Source: Dryas octopetala (Eukaryota > Streptophyta > Magnoliopsida > Rosales > Rosaceae). Taken from it: a stretch of 64,000 bases of DNA. The DNA is taken from positions 7,876,501 to 7,940,500 of the forward strand of contig OY992840.1 of NCBI GenBank assembly GCA_963921425.1, read 5' to 3'. The notes below the pieces were generated by a model. It was not told the DNA's origin. It saw only the letters and a program-made list of their open reading frames with translations, and searched no databases. Shown here in pieces: positions 23,935 through 35,405 of this stretch (position 1 is the stretch's first letter; the number at the start of each line of letters is the position of its first letter). The translations under genes and the position numbers were made by a program.

Positions 23935-24075
23935 AAATGCATCTACGCAACCTAATCTGCATCTGCAACCTAAAACATGCATCTACAACTTAAAATATGT
24001 CATCTGCAATCTAAAAAGATGCATCTGCAATCTAAAAATCTACATCTGCAACCTAAAAAATTTGTATCTGCATAA
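23935..24075. repeat. Minisatellite, about six copies of a 21-23 bp unit
   Basis: The unit GCATCTGCAACCTAAAA recurs with small changes from 23938 to 24072. The array is bracketed by CCGAGTGCTCGG (about 23923) and related words (CTGAGTGCTTGG, CCGAGTACTTGG) on the right, suggesting a defined element rather than random slippage. Confidence 0.7.
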
Positions 24076-24498
24076 GCATCCACTGAGTGCTTGGCTGGCT
24101 ACCGAGTACTTGGCCTGCTTACTTTTTTAATTGGCTAGATTTGTAGTTAAAAATCTTTTAAAACAATACTTGAGAGTAATTTATTAAAATATTAATATGG
24201 TAGATATCAGTGATAAACCTTTGAAAACAGAAATATAGTTGTAGATTGTACTTGGCATGCAATTTATTTAGGAGAGTTAAAGCATTCAGAGCATGTCCTG
24301 CGAGAAGTACCTACAAGGGTGCATAATATTACCAAAAGGGAGAATTCAGGGTGCATAATATAATCCCAGGATTATATATGTTTAAACATTGTAAGACTTT
24401 TCCGTGCTTGGAGCCCCCTCATCACCGATTAATTTTTCCCACCAAATGGAAGAACTACATTGTAAGTTTGTCAAACTAATCTCTTACAAAGATTACCT

Positions 24499-24690
24499 CA
24501 CTACAAGAAATGTGAGCAAAAGTCACATTCATTGGTTGCACAGAAAAGGATGGTAATTGGGCAATAGGGACTAAAGTGCCTCGATTTTAACAAAAATTGG
24601 TGGCAATTAGGCAATAGGGACTAAAGTTCTCAAATACCACCCCTTTCTGTACAACTAATACAGGTGACCTTTGTTCACATTTTTGTAGTG
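24499..24690. mobile_element. Mini-CACTA element (192 bp)
   Basis: The left end CACTACAAGAAATGTGAGCA and the right end (inverse CACTACAAAAATGTGAACAA) form inverted repeats of about 28 bp that continue through AAGTCAC/AAGGTCAC. CACTAC termini define CMC/EnSpm elements. A 3-bp target duplication was not evident. GCAATAGGGACTAAAGT occurs twice inside. Confidence 0.7.
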
Positions 24691-24712
24691 TGGCCTATAT
24701 ATATATATATAC

Positions 24713-25108
24713 AAGAATGCTCTAAAGTTAACTAGTTAGCAAGTTAATACAAAGCTAACCACCATGTTAGGCCTACTGCACAATCTAATCTCAAAATTTG
24801 AACCATCCATTTTTTAGGCCATACTTCAAAGACCATCTCTGTAAAAATCTCCAAAATTGAAATTCATTTAGCCATTTGATTATGATAACAATTATTTATA
24901 TGCTTTTATCGAAAACAGTGATCGTCTATTTATTTTATCATAATTAAATGACTAAATGATTTATGATGTAGTTGAATTTTTACAATGATGATCTTTGAAG
25001 TATGATCTAAAAAATGGATGGTTCGGATTATGAGATTAGTTATGTGGTGGGCTCAAAAACATGATTAGTTTTATATTAACTTGCTAACCTGTTAGCTTTA
25101 GAACACTC
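24713..25108. mobile_element. Foldback MITE, copy 4
   Basis: Ends GAATGCTCTAAAGTTAAC / inverse of the right end (GAGTGTTCTAAAGCTAAC) are followed by TTAGCAAGTTAATA in both arms. The interior has the family words (GAACCATCCATTTTTTAGG; AAAAAATGGATGGTTCGGAT). It lies in TA-rich DNA, so a target duplication cannot be called. Confidence 0.7.
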
Positions 25109-25622
25109 CTCTATAAATATATATATATATATATTTTGTGGAAAATTTTGCTCTCCTTTCGCCATTTTGTATGAAAGATGGAGAGCAATCTTTCAATATT
25201 ATGCAATTGTAAGTTGTTATCCATAAAAGTTCGTCTTTGCAAGCCGGCACAATTTTGAAGTTTCACTTGTTATTGAACTTGTTGAAATTAATATTGGGAA
25301 AGGAATAAATGGTTCATATTAATTGATCACAGATTTCCCATTAAGATGGATCATCGGCCTCAGGTCCTCAAGTCTGAATGAAAGTATTAGCAAGCAATGT
25401 AATCCAACTTGGTACAAGATAAGTGATCTGTCAGAAAAAACTTGGTAATCCTACCAAACCAAATCATAAACAAGTGTATGTGATAAGATACAAGGGTCTT
25501 TAATAACAAAGTTTTTCATTCAAATATGAGGATACATAAAAACACATGGATCAAATGAACATTGACATTGTTAAAGCTCACAACACCCAACTGCTAGAAG
25601 TACACACAAACCCACAGAAACA

Positions 25623-26870
25623 CTACTCAGAGAGGTAAATACTGATCTGCATAATGGTGTCCACACCATCAGTTGTGTGCTGGTCCTCCTGCTGAAGGCT
25701 CTCAATGGCCGCATACCCATTTGCATTCTCATACTTCCCAGTCCCACCAATCACCGCAATATGCGACACAGGCGACGCTGTACGGTGCACCCCAAAGCAG
25801 CTGATCGTCTCCTCCACATCATGTTCTTCACCATGCAACAAAATTGTGAACGCCATTGTGTGACTGTTCCCATCCAACGAGCTCGCCAAGTAAAACCCTT
25901 GTGCCTTTCCCATCACAGCAGACCCCAGCTCGTGCCCTTCGGTCAACTCGTCGTCGATCACCGTCACCGACCCGAACATCAGCTTCTGGAGGGTGGCTCC
26001 GGCCGGCAGCTGCCCGGCGGTCACGAAGGGCTGGTTGCCACCGCCGCCGCCGCTGACGATGTTGTTGTTGCCGCTGTTTTGGATGACAGTGCTGCTCTGC
26101 GCGTTGGTGAGGCCTGTGGTGCCGCTGAGGCCTGCGATGCTGGGGAGGTTGTTCTTGTTGTTGTTCAGGAAGCCGTTAATGTTGTTGTTGGTCAGAGGGG
26201 TCCCACCGCTCACTGGGAAGATATTGTTGTTGGGTTTCGAGAATGGGACGTTCAAGACTGTGTTGGCTATCAGACCAGTCACCACTCTCACTGATGGCTG
26301 GGACCCGCCTAGAATGTCGTGCATGAAGAAGGACAAATGGGGTTTTGCCACCGTGGCACTCGTGGTGGCGCTGACTGGAGCGGGTCCACTTGGTGATGTG
26401 GTCGCAGTAGGACCGGCTACAGGTGTGGTGACTGGGAGTGGCCCACTTGGTGGTGTGATGACGGGACTTGCAATAGGTGCCACTTCAGCAATAGGGGCTG
26501 GCACAATTTCAGGTTCTTTGGTCTCGGGTAGTGGTGAGTCAGCTTCTGCTACTACTGGAGTGGCAGGAGCGACTACTGGTGATGCCACAACAGGTGTTGT
26601 TGTGGCATCAGGTGCATCAGTCTTCGGGATTGGTGAGTCAGGAACATTCTCAGTGTCATCTAGGGTTGTGGTTGTGGGTGTAGTGGCAGGGATTTGGCCA
26701 CTTGGCAATGAGGTGGCAGCAGAGACAGTTGTTGGGAGATGATTGGAGGCTTTTGGTGGTGCCTCATCAAGGAGCCTAGCTGAGTTGGCATATCCAAGAG
26801 TGATTGCTAGGAACAAGATGTAGAGGGTGGCCTTGAGTGCTTTGGAGGTGGATAGGAGGGACTTGGCCAT
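25623..26870 (-). CDS. Dirigent protein, long N-terminal extension (ESB1/DIR9/DIR10-like), 415 aa
   Basis: A single-exon gene. I place the start at 26870 (MAKSLLSTSK), because an upstream in-frame ATG at 27014 lies beyond the likely TATA box (26969-26976), and 26870 gives a clear signal peptide (hydrophobic residues about 13-28, ending near YANSA). Residues about 38-176 are rich in Pro, Thr, Ala and Val, like a wall-exposed linker. The dirigent domain covers about 178-415 (LSFFMHDILGG; LMFGSVTVIDDELTEG; GKAQGFYLASSLDG; AVIGGTGKYENANGYAAIES). A Gly/Asn-rich insert (about 211-282) splits it, as in the ESB1 type. Family knowledge: dirigents steer stereoselective phenoxy coupling; ESB1-type members act in Casparian strip lignin. 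A specific role here is inferred. Confidence 0.92.
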   Translation of the reverse strand: MAKSLLSTSKALKATLYILFLAITLGYANSARLLDEAPPKASNHLPTTVSAATSLPSGQIPATTPTTTTLDDTENVPDSPIPKTDAPDATTTPVVASPVVAPATPVVAEADSPLPETKEPEIVPAPIAEVAPIASPVITPPSGPLPVTTPVAGPTATTSPSGPAPVSATTSATVAKPHLSFFMHDILGGSQPSVRVVTGLIANTVLNVPFSKPNNNIFPVSGGTPLTNNNINGFLNNNKNNLPSIAGLSGTTGLTNAQSSTVIQNSGNNNIVSGGGGGNQPFVTAGQLPAGATLQKLMFGSVTVIDDELTEGHELGSAVMGKAQGFYLASSLDGNSHTMAFTILLHGEEHDVEETISCFGVHRTASPVSHIAVIGGTGKYENANGYAAIESLQQEDQHTTDGVDTIMQISIYLSE

Positions 26871-26968
26871 TTTGGGTTGTGAAGAAATGAGGGGTATTGT
26901 CTTGATTCTTGACAGATTGTATTGTATTTCAGTGAGTGCTGATTTGGGAATGAAATGATTTGTGTTGT

Positions 26969-26976
26969 TATATATA
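26969..26976 (-). promoter_or_regulatory. TATA box of the dirigent gene
   Basis: CTATATATAAC on the minus strand, about 100 bp upstream of the ATG at 26870. It would place transcription start near 26940 and argues against the upstream ATG at 27014. Confidence 0.6.
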
Positions 26977-27014
26977 GTTTCCGGGAGTCCCTTAAAGTGA
27001 TGGAGTTGTTGCAC

Positions 27015-27672
<658 letters not shown>

Positions 27673-27677
27673 GAAGA

Positions 27678-28249
27678 TGTTGGAAAAAATTGTTGGAGTT
27701 CTTGTGAGTTGTGGCTGCTAAAAGGATGATAGAAACTTGCTTCAAGGCACGTTGAACAACGCTTTCTTTCAGACAATATTTGCCCCCACTTCTTGTGTGT
27801 AGAGGGATTTGCAAATATGCCTTGTGGATACAATGAAGCCTAGTAACACTATTGTTTGTTAATGTCCTACACAACCAAAAACAAACCAAACACACAAATG
27901 GATATAACAAGAATACTCAAGTTTCACAAAGAACTAAAACTGCAGAAATTAGTTCTTTGTATTTGATTTGGTGAAAAGATGGAGAATGAGATAATAGTTG
28001 TTTTTTCTGTAAAAAATTATGTAGAGAACTTCTCTTTTTATAATGAATCTAATGTGCCCTTTCTGAAATGGTATAGCAACCATTCATTTGAAATATTTAT
28101 TCAAGAGGTATGATACCATTTGAATCATACCTTTTCATGAAAGGTTATGACTCTATGAATATAAAACACCTCTACAGAAAGTTTAGTAACCTTTCCCAAA
28201 GGACACATTGATTCAATTCAAATTACAAATATTTGAAAATTATCTAACA
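27678..28249 (-). repeat. Copia 3' LTR
   Basis: A 572-bp LTR, the 3' copy in element orientation. It is equal in length to the other LTR and differs at three positions that I can see. Confidence 0.95.
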
Positions 28250-28264
28250 ATCCTCCACCATTTT
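28250..28264 (-). other. Copia polypurine tract
   Basis: On the minus strand the bases directly before the 3' LTR read AATGGTGGAGGAT, a typical copia plus-strand primer tract. Confidence 0.7.
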
Positions 28265-28842
28265 CAAAATATAAAACGACTCAAATTTTAAAAACATTTA
28301 AAAACTTACTTGAGCAATTTCTTGAAAGCGTTGTGCATAAATTAAAGTGTCTTTTGGACTTGAACTTTAACTTAGTGAAAACATATCAAAGTTAATCAAG
28401 ATAGAGAAGTAGCATTGCTTTGAACTTTCGATCTTATATGATTAACCGGACATATTTCACACACAAAACTTTGCAACCCCTTTTGTGTGTTTATAAACCG
28501 ACACGTGGATTGGCCTTGTGTCTATACCCACTTTCATGCGTGCTCTAGTGACAAGTCCTTGTCTCATAGGAAGCGGCACCACCTCCTACACGCATATAGG
28601 TAGACATGTAGTACCCCTGTAACTCAAGTACTTTCAGTCATATCTATTAAGAGTTGTAACTCACCCTCTTTCATACATTACAGGTACCAAGCACTTTAAC
28701 CTTGGATGGAAAAATAATTAGAGTGTGTCATTCAAAATGACAACACTAAATGCTTGCGATTACAATCATATGATGTACTTTGCTCATTGAACTCAAAGAC
28801 TTGATGTTTCAAGAGTTCGAGTTGAGTTTCCACCATTGGTAA
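28265..28842 (-). other. Copia 3' non-coding internal region
   Basis: About 580 bp between the end of the RNase H frame and the polypurine tract, without a coding frame. It belongs to the retrotransposon, not the host. Confidence 0.7.
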
Positions 28843-31800
28843 TCATATAGGAGTGGACTTTAACCCCATCCCTTTTGATGTCTTCCACACCATATCCCTT
28901 GCAAGTCCTTTGGTTAATGGATCAGCCAAGTTTTGACATGATCTTACAAAATTGATGGTTATAACTCCATCAGTAATCATTTGCCTCACAGAACTATGCC
29001 TTAGGCCAATATGCCTAGATTTACCATTATAAACTTGACAATAAGCCCTTGATAGTGTTGCTTGACTATCACAATGAATAGAGATAGGAGGCATTGGTTT
29101 AGACCAAACTGGAATCTCTATTAATAAGTTTCTTAACCATTCGGCTTCTTTACTACAAGAAGCCAAGGCTACAAATTCGGCTGCCATGGTGGAGTCCGAT
29201 ATGCATGTTTGTTTCTTTGAACCCCAAGATATGGCTCCTCCACCGAGTAAAAAAATCCAGCCACTTGTAGACTTATGATCTTCAAAATCATTTATCCAAT
29301 TAGCATCAATATATCCTTCTAATACATTAGGATATCCACTATACCAAATTCCATAATCCAAAGTACCCTTTAGATATTTAAATATTCTTGTAATTGCATT
29401 CCAATGCAATTCACTAGGACAACAAGTAAATCTACTTAGTTTACTCACTGCGAATGCAATATCCGGCCTAGTACATGTCATTGCATACATTAAACAACCA
29501 ATCATTTTAGAATATTCTAATTGATTCACAGCCCTACCTTTGTTAGGGTATAACTTTATATTTGGATCAAAAGGTGTTGATACTGGATTTGAATCAAAGA
29601 AATTGAATCTCTTTAGTATCTTTTCTATGTAATGTGATTGTGTCAACATCAATCCATCATTACATCTTTTGATTCTCATGCCAAGAATTACATCGGCGCT
29701 GCCCATATCTTTCATATCAAAGCTTGATGACAAAAATTCTTTTGTTTTGTTTATAGATTCCATATCCGTTCCAAAGATTAACATGTCATCCACATACAAG
29801 CAAATAATTACTCCTTTATCTTTTTGGAACTTACTATAAACGCATTTGTCTGATTCATGTATCCTAAAACCATTGGATACAATCACTTTATCAAACTTTT
29901 CATGCCACTGCTTTGGCGCTTGTTTTAAACCATATAATGATTTAACCAATTTACATACCTTGTGTTCTTGTCCAGTCATGACAAAACCTTCGGGTTGGTT
30001 CATGTAAATTTCTTCATCCAATTCACCATTTAGGAATGCAGTTTTAACATCCATTTGGTGAATCTCAAATTTGTATATAGATGCTAATGCAATTAGCATT
30101 CTTATAGTTGCAGTTCTTGCAACTGGAGCATAGGTATCGAAGTAGTCTATGCCTTCTTTTTATGTAAAGCCTTTGGCAACTAACCTTGCCTTGAACTTGT
30201 CAATAGTTCCATCTACTTTCATTTTCTTTTTGAAAATCCATTTACACCCTATAGGTTTTGAACCAGGGGGTAAATCAACCAACTTCCATGTTTGGTTTCC
30301 CATGATCGAGTCCATCTCATCATTTATTGCTTCCTTCCAGAAAGCAGAGTCTTGAGATTTCATGGCTTCCTCAAATGTTAGAGGATCTGACTCTACACTT
30401 GGTGTAATCATAGTTTGTTTACTATGAGAGTCTCTTGTACCTTCGACAAGGTACACGATAAAATCTGGACCAAAGGATTTTTCAGTCCTTCTTCTTTTGC
30501 TCCTTCTAGGTTCAAAAGATTCTTCATTATCAATTGGTGGTGTTTCAGTTGATGGTGTTTCATAAAGATTTGGTAAAATATTTCCATTCCTTTGTGGATC
30601 CTCCACCACTTCATTCGTATCCTTTAAAATAGACATGAATCTATTTTCACAAAATTCAGCATCTCTAGATTCAATCACGGTATTGACCCCTATGGAGTCA
30701 TTAAGTTCTATGACAAGAAACCTATAGCCTTTGCTATGTGCTGCATATCCCAAAAATATGCATTCAATAGCTTTAGGTCCTAACTTCTTTATTTTTGGTT
30801 CGGGTAACCTTACGATTGCTCTACACCCCCAAACTCTAAGATAACTTAGATTTGGTTTTCTTTTGAACCATAGTTCATATGGTGTGACCTTTAGTTTCTT
30901 GGTAGGAACTCTATTCAAGAGATGGCATGCCGTTAGCATTGCCTCTCCCCAATAACCTTTACTAAGGTTTGATTTCAACATCATGGCGTTAACCATTTCC
31001 ACAAGAGTCCTGTTTTTCCTTTCTGCCACACCGTTTTGTTGTGGTGTATATGCAATAGAAGTTTCATGCACAATTCCAACGGATTCACAATAAGATGGAA
31101 AATGAAATTCTCCACCTCTATCGGATCTAAGATACTTGATTTTTGTTTCACAAATGTTTTCTACTTCATTCTTAAAAATCTTAAATTTTTCTAACACTTC
31201 ATCCTTAGTATGCATAAGATAAACATAGCAAAACCTACTAAAATCATCTATAAAAGTAACGAAATATTTCTTATTTCCTCTTGTGGGTGTACTATGCAGA
31301 TCACAAACATCACTATGAATAAGTTGCAATAACGTAGAAGTTCTTTCTATCTTAGGAAAATATTTTCTAGTAATCTTGGTATGCAAACATGTAACACACT
31401 TATCATTCAAATCATTCACATGCTTTGGAATCAATTCAAGATTAGACATATCATTTATCTTTTTAATATTAACATGACCTAATCTATTATGCCATAAAGA
31501 TAACGAATCAAGTATATAAACAGAACCAATAGAAATTTTATTGAGATTGAGTTTGAACATTCCATTATACATATAACCTTTTCCAACAAAGGTCCCACCC
31601 TTGGTCAAGATAAATTTATCTGACTCAAATACTAACTTAAACCCAAATTTGTTGAGGAGACTTCCAGAAACCAGATTCTTTCTAACATCTGGAACATGAT
31701 AAACATCATTGAGAGTAAGCACCTTTCCGGATGTGAACTCTAGTTCTATTGTGCCTTTTCCCTTAATAACAGCAATAGAAGCATTTCCCATGTAGAGAAC

Positions 31801-32112
31801 ATTGGCTTCCTCATTAGGCACATAAGTCTTGAACATTTTCTTGTCCATGCACACATGCTTGGTTGCCCCAGAATCGACCCACCAAGCATCATTGTCTTCC
31901 ATCATATTAATCTCAGAAATCATAGCAACAAATTTGTCTTTGGAGTTTGACTCTTGTTGTTTCTTGAGATGACGACAGTCTCTCTTGAAATGGCCTGGTT
32001 TACCACAATGGAAACAACTCCCTTTTGTCTTTTTTTGTGTTGTGGTGGTCTTTGTTGAAATTTCCCTTCCTCTTTTTGTTCCCTTGGTGGTTGTTGGATT
32101 GTTTAGATCCAT
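28843..32112 (-). pseudogene. Copia pol (zinc knuckle, protease, integrase, RT, RNase H), interrupted by a stop
   Basis: Minus-strand frame. In order: CCHC knuckle CFHCGKPGHFKRDC (about 31976-32017), protease WWVDSGATKHV, GAG-pre-integrase WHNRLGHV, integrase with Asp in IHSDVCDL, Asp in LRSDRGGEF and Glu in NGVAERKNRT, then the RT start (GCKWIFKKKMK, KARLVAKGF). A TAA at 30160-30162 breaks the frame; RT continues in the same frame with MDVKTAFLNGELDEEIYM, SLYGLKQAPKQWH and the YVDD active site. RNase H follows (GYIDANW, AAEFVAL, HCDSQA), ending at 28843. A C-to-T change of a Gln codon would explain the stop. The product cannot be full length without readthrough. Confidence 0.93.
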
Positions 32113-32758
32113 TCTCCATCATATGAACCTTTGAGGATGAACCATCATCAACTTTCTCTCGGACCCTACACTCTTCCTCAATCCGAAGGTGTTGTCCCAA
32201 TTGTTCTATGGTGAGATCCTCCTTCTTGTGTTTGAGGTTCTTCTTGTATTCCTTCCATGAAGATGGTAATTTCTCCATAATAGCAGAAACAAGGATAGAC
32301 TCATCCATAGACATTTTGTATTGAGAAAGTTGGTTATGCATGTGTATAATCTCATGAAATTGCTCAATAACATTTCTATCATCAGTCATTTTATAATTGA
32401 AGAACTTTGAAACAAGGAATTTCTTACTTGTTGCGTCTTCAGTCATGTATTTAACCTCAAGTGCATCCCAAATTTCCTTAGAGCTCTCCATCTCATGGTA
32501 GATGTCAAACAAGGCATCGGTCATAGCATTGCAGATGTGTCCCTTGCAGATGTAGTCGTCTTGATCCCACTTGATACGTTCACGTTGGGCAGCAATGGAC
32601 TCATCATCATTTTCCTCAGGCCTTGGAGTAGTCAGCACATATACCACTTTCAAACTTGTAAGAAGAAAGTGTAGCTTCTTTTGCCAACGTCTGAAATTCC
32701 CTCCTTCAAACCTCTCAAGCTTCACGAAATTAGAAGTAAAATCCTTCATGGATGACAT
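32000..32758 (-). pseudogene. Copia gag, out of frame with pol
   Basis: The likely start is the ATG at 32758 (MSSMKDFTSNFVKLERFEGG), soon after the 5' LTR. It has the UBN2-type gag core: FRRWQKKLHFLL, AMTDALFDIY, SSKEIWDALEVKY, EKLPSSWKEYKK, LTIEQLGQHLRIEEE. The frame ends at 32000 just where the zinc knuckle should begin; the knuckle is in another frame. The frame change maps to A-rich runs near 32020-32040 (one base out of step). Copia elements usually code one polyprotein, so this is probably damage. A programmed shift cannot be excluded. Confidence 0.85.
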
Positions 32759-32786
32759 AGCCACAGCAGATATATTGTCTGAAAAT

Positions 32787-33358
32787 TGTTGGAAAAAATT
32801 GTTGGAGTTCTTGTGAGTTGTGGCTGCTGAAAGAATGATAAAAACTTGCTTCAAGGCACGTTGAACAACGCTTTCTTTCAGACAATATTTGCCCCCACTT
32901 CTTGTGTGTAGAGGGATTTGCAAATATGCCTTGTGGATACAATGAAGCCTAGTAACACTATTGTTTGTTAATGTCCTACACAACCAAAAACAAACCAAAC
33001 ACACAAATGGATATAACAAGAATACTCAAGTTTCACAAAGAACTAAAACTGCAGAAATTAGTTCTTTGTATTTGATTTGGTGAAAAGATGGAGAATGAGA
33101 TAATAGTTGTTTTTTCTGTAAAAAATTATGTAGAGAACTTCTCTTTTTATAATGAATCTAATGTGCCCTTTCTGAAATGGTATAGCAACCATTCATTTGA
33201 AATATTTATTCAAGAGGTATGATACCATTTGAATCATACCTTTTCATGAAAGGTTATGACTCTATGAATATAAAACACCTCTACAGAAAGTTTAGTAACC
33301 TTTCCCAAAGGACACATTGATTCAATTCAAATTACAAATATTTGAAAATTATCTAACA
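32787..33358 (-). repeat. Copia 5' LTR (promoter LTR)
   Basis: The 572-bp 5' copy in element orientation. A TATA-like TTATAAAAAG on the minus strand (about 33139-33150) could drive the element. It is followed directly by the GAAGA duplication. Confidence 0.95.
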
Positions 33359-33363
33359 GAAGA

Positions 33364-33597
33364 TTTCGTATTTGTATAGATATTGTCTACATGGTTATTC
33401 ATCTTTTAGCTCTGTTCTCATAGCTAGCAGGCTTAATTTATTGCAATAAGATGTGGTTAATTCCTGCTTAGTGAGATTAGGTGGTTTAATCTATTTGTGT
33501 GGAAACTGTGCTGCTGAAGTCGGTCACTGTGAGTGTGATTGGTTAATCTACTTGTGTGCAAACCGTGGCTAATCTCTTCTTCTCCCTTCACCACAAC

Positions 33598-33651
<54 letters not shown>

Positions 33652-33889
33652 ATTCATTTGGATGTGCACATTGATGCATTGAATCATTTCCTGTGCTATG
33701 CTGCAATGTGTATTCCTTGTAAGGGTGTGCTTCTTGGGTTTTAGTAAGGGTAATTTAGGAAAACATGTTGAGTATACTAATAAGTTTTAACAGTTTTAAA
33801 ATAAAGGTGGGGTATAAAGAGTATGTTGGGACTACTAATAACAAAAATTGGGTCAGAATAACGACACCTAAATAGTAACTCACATATTC
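33364..33889. other. Intergenic DNA with a (CT)25 run
   Basis: No gene is seen. A perfect CT run occupies 33601-33650. Related words (GGTTAATCTACTTGTGTG and GGTTTAATCTATTTGTGTG) occur twice at about 33480 and 33540. Confidence 0.6.
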
Positions 33890-34425
33890 TTTTTTCTCCC
33901 AACATGATACACGTGACTAAAATTGACGAAAAAAATAGATAGAATTGACAGAATAGACTTAAGTGACACACGAGTGAAACTTCGTAGACTATAAAATTCA
34001 AAAAATAAGTTTATAGATCAAAGTGACGCTAAGAATAAAGTTCGATTACCATTGCCATAATTTGCTTTCTAATAAACCTATGTGCCCCTCTGCATGCTTT
34101 TAAATACGTCGGATACATGGAATAAATTTTAGCTATAAGTGGGACAACAAATTATTGTTTCCATTTGGCCGACTTGTCTTATAATTCATCTATTGTTAAA
34201 AGCACTTTTCTTTTCTTCTTTTTCCCCCATATATTCTTTTTTCATTTGGTTCTGAATTTTCAATCAATTCCCGCTCATACCTGTACAAGTCCCTTTTCCA
34301 CTTCTTTTTCTTTTTGTCTTGTGATTTCTCTTTGGTTTCTTCTTTGAGTCTTTTCATGATCAATTGAGACAGAGAGTGAGAAGGTTGAAGAGATAAGGTT
34401 TCATAACCTCCACAAAAATATTAAT
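33890..34425. repeat. Dispersed repeat, copy B (partner at 23225-23815)
   Basis: Same direction and block order as copy A, including TTTGGCCGACTTGTCTTATA, CATTTGGTTCTGAATTTTCA and TTTTCATGATCAATTGAG. It lacks the about 100-bp extra part of copy A. It is diverged from A by scattered changes and small indels. Confidence 0.75.
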
Positions 34426-35049
34426 GGTAGGCCTAACAAGTACACGGCCACAGCTAAGCTCAACGAAACCCACTTGAACAAAGACCAAAGTATCAACTTA
34501 AAGATCCATGAGATTCTATTAATGGACCAACTTGAAGGACCATTAGCTAAAAAGGACCAACTTGATGATCAATTCCCTATCAAACTTGTTTACTTAATCT
34601 GTCTTTAGCAATGCATTTCACTATCTTTCCAACGTGTAATTCTTATCTAGCTATGTTGTTCAATCTCGTCTACATTTAATATCATGAGTGATTATTAATG
34701 AAATTTTTAGAGAAAAAATGGATGTTATATCGAAGACACTTTGTTTGAGATAAAATCGTACACCTAAACTCTCGAAGATGAAACAAGCCACTTTTTGCCC
34801 TACTTTTAATTGAGAGGTATACATACATGAAGGCTATGAAGCAACATAATGCATATAATTACTAACGTAAGAACATATAAAAATAAAAAGGTAGTGCTAT
34901 CTTTGGATGAGTGCAAATAACACTGTCATAATGATAATGTAATGACAGTATTGATATGAAATGTGTAGCTAGCCAAATTGAATAAATAGTTAGACCGTAC
35001 TAATTAAGCCAATATTATGGGACAATTCTTTCATTTATCACTATTTAAC
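34426..35049. other. Intergenic, no feature seen
   Basis: AT-rich DNA with no supported gene. A word GGACCAACTTGA(A/T)GA recurs at about 34523 and 34555. Confidence 0.4.
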
Positions 35050-35405
35050 AAGCCAATTCTTTTTCAGTCCGATGAAACCGAGCTATTGGCGGGCGCTTTT
35101 GGGTTGCAATTAGCCCTTGATCTGCAACTGCGAAACATCATCCTTGAGATGGATTCCTCCGGGTGGTGATCGATGCGGATTAATAGTCCTTCCTTCCCCT
35201 TCTTTGGCGGCTGATGGAGTTCTTGTGGAAGATCTTAAGGATCTCTTGGCTTGTTTTGATCATAGTATTTGTCAATCTAGACGGAAATACTCTAATAGAC
35301 TATTCTTTAGCACATTTTGGTTGTCATGTATGGTTAGATGCATGCAGTTGCCTGCCCTTCTTGGCTAGGCCCGACTTTGTATGAGGATTATTATGATTGA
35401 ATAAA
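35050..35405 (+). pseudogene. 5'-truncated LINE fragment (RNase H tail)
   Basis: It aligns with the last 350 bp of the complete LINE (57360-57710). The peptide start DETELLAGAFGLQLALDLQL matches EETEIMAGIFGLQLAQDLQL there. ILEMDS, a decayed DGVLVEDLKDLLACFDHSIC and the terminal LYEDY follow, with frame breaks between. It ends near GAATAAAATGAG without a long poly(A). Confidence 0.8.

Larger units (their letters stand above)
27678..33358 (-). mobile_element. Ty1/copia LTR retrotransposon, complete but mutated (5681 bp)
   Basis: Two 572-bp LTRs (27678-28249 and 32787-33358) bound the element. The 5-bp word GAAGA flanks both sides (27673-27677 and 33359-33363). LTR ends are TG...CA (minus orientation TGTTAGATAATT ... 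TTTTTTCCAACA). The order on the minus strand is gag, protease, integrase, reverse transcriptase, RNase H, which is copia order. I counted only three LTR mismatches, near 27720, 27725 and 27732, so insertion was recent. Coding is broken by a frame change near the zinc knuckle and by a stop at 30160-30162. A tRNA-Met type primer site (TGGTATCAGAGC) is not seen after the 5' LTR. Confidence 0.95.

Noticed and set aside
25677-26742. Long open frames opposite the dirigent gene
   Set aside because: Shadow frames created by the codon bias of the Pro/Thr/Ala linker; no homology and no start context.
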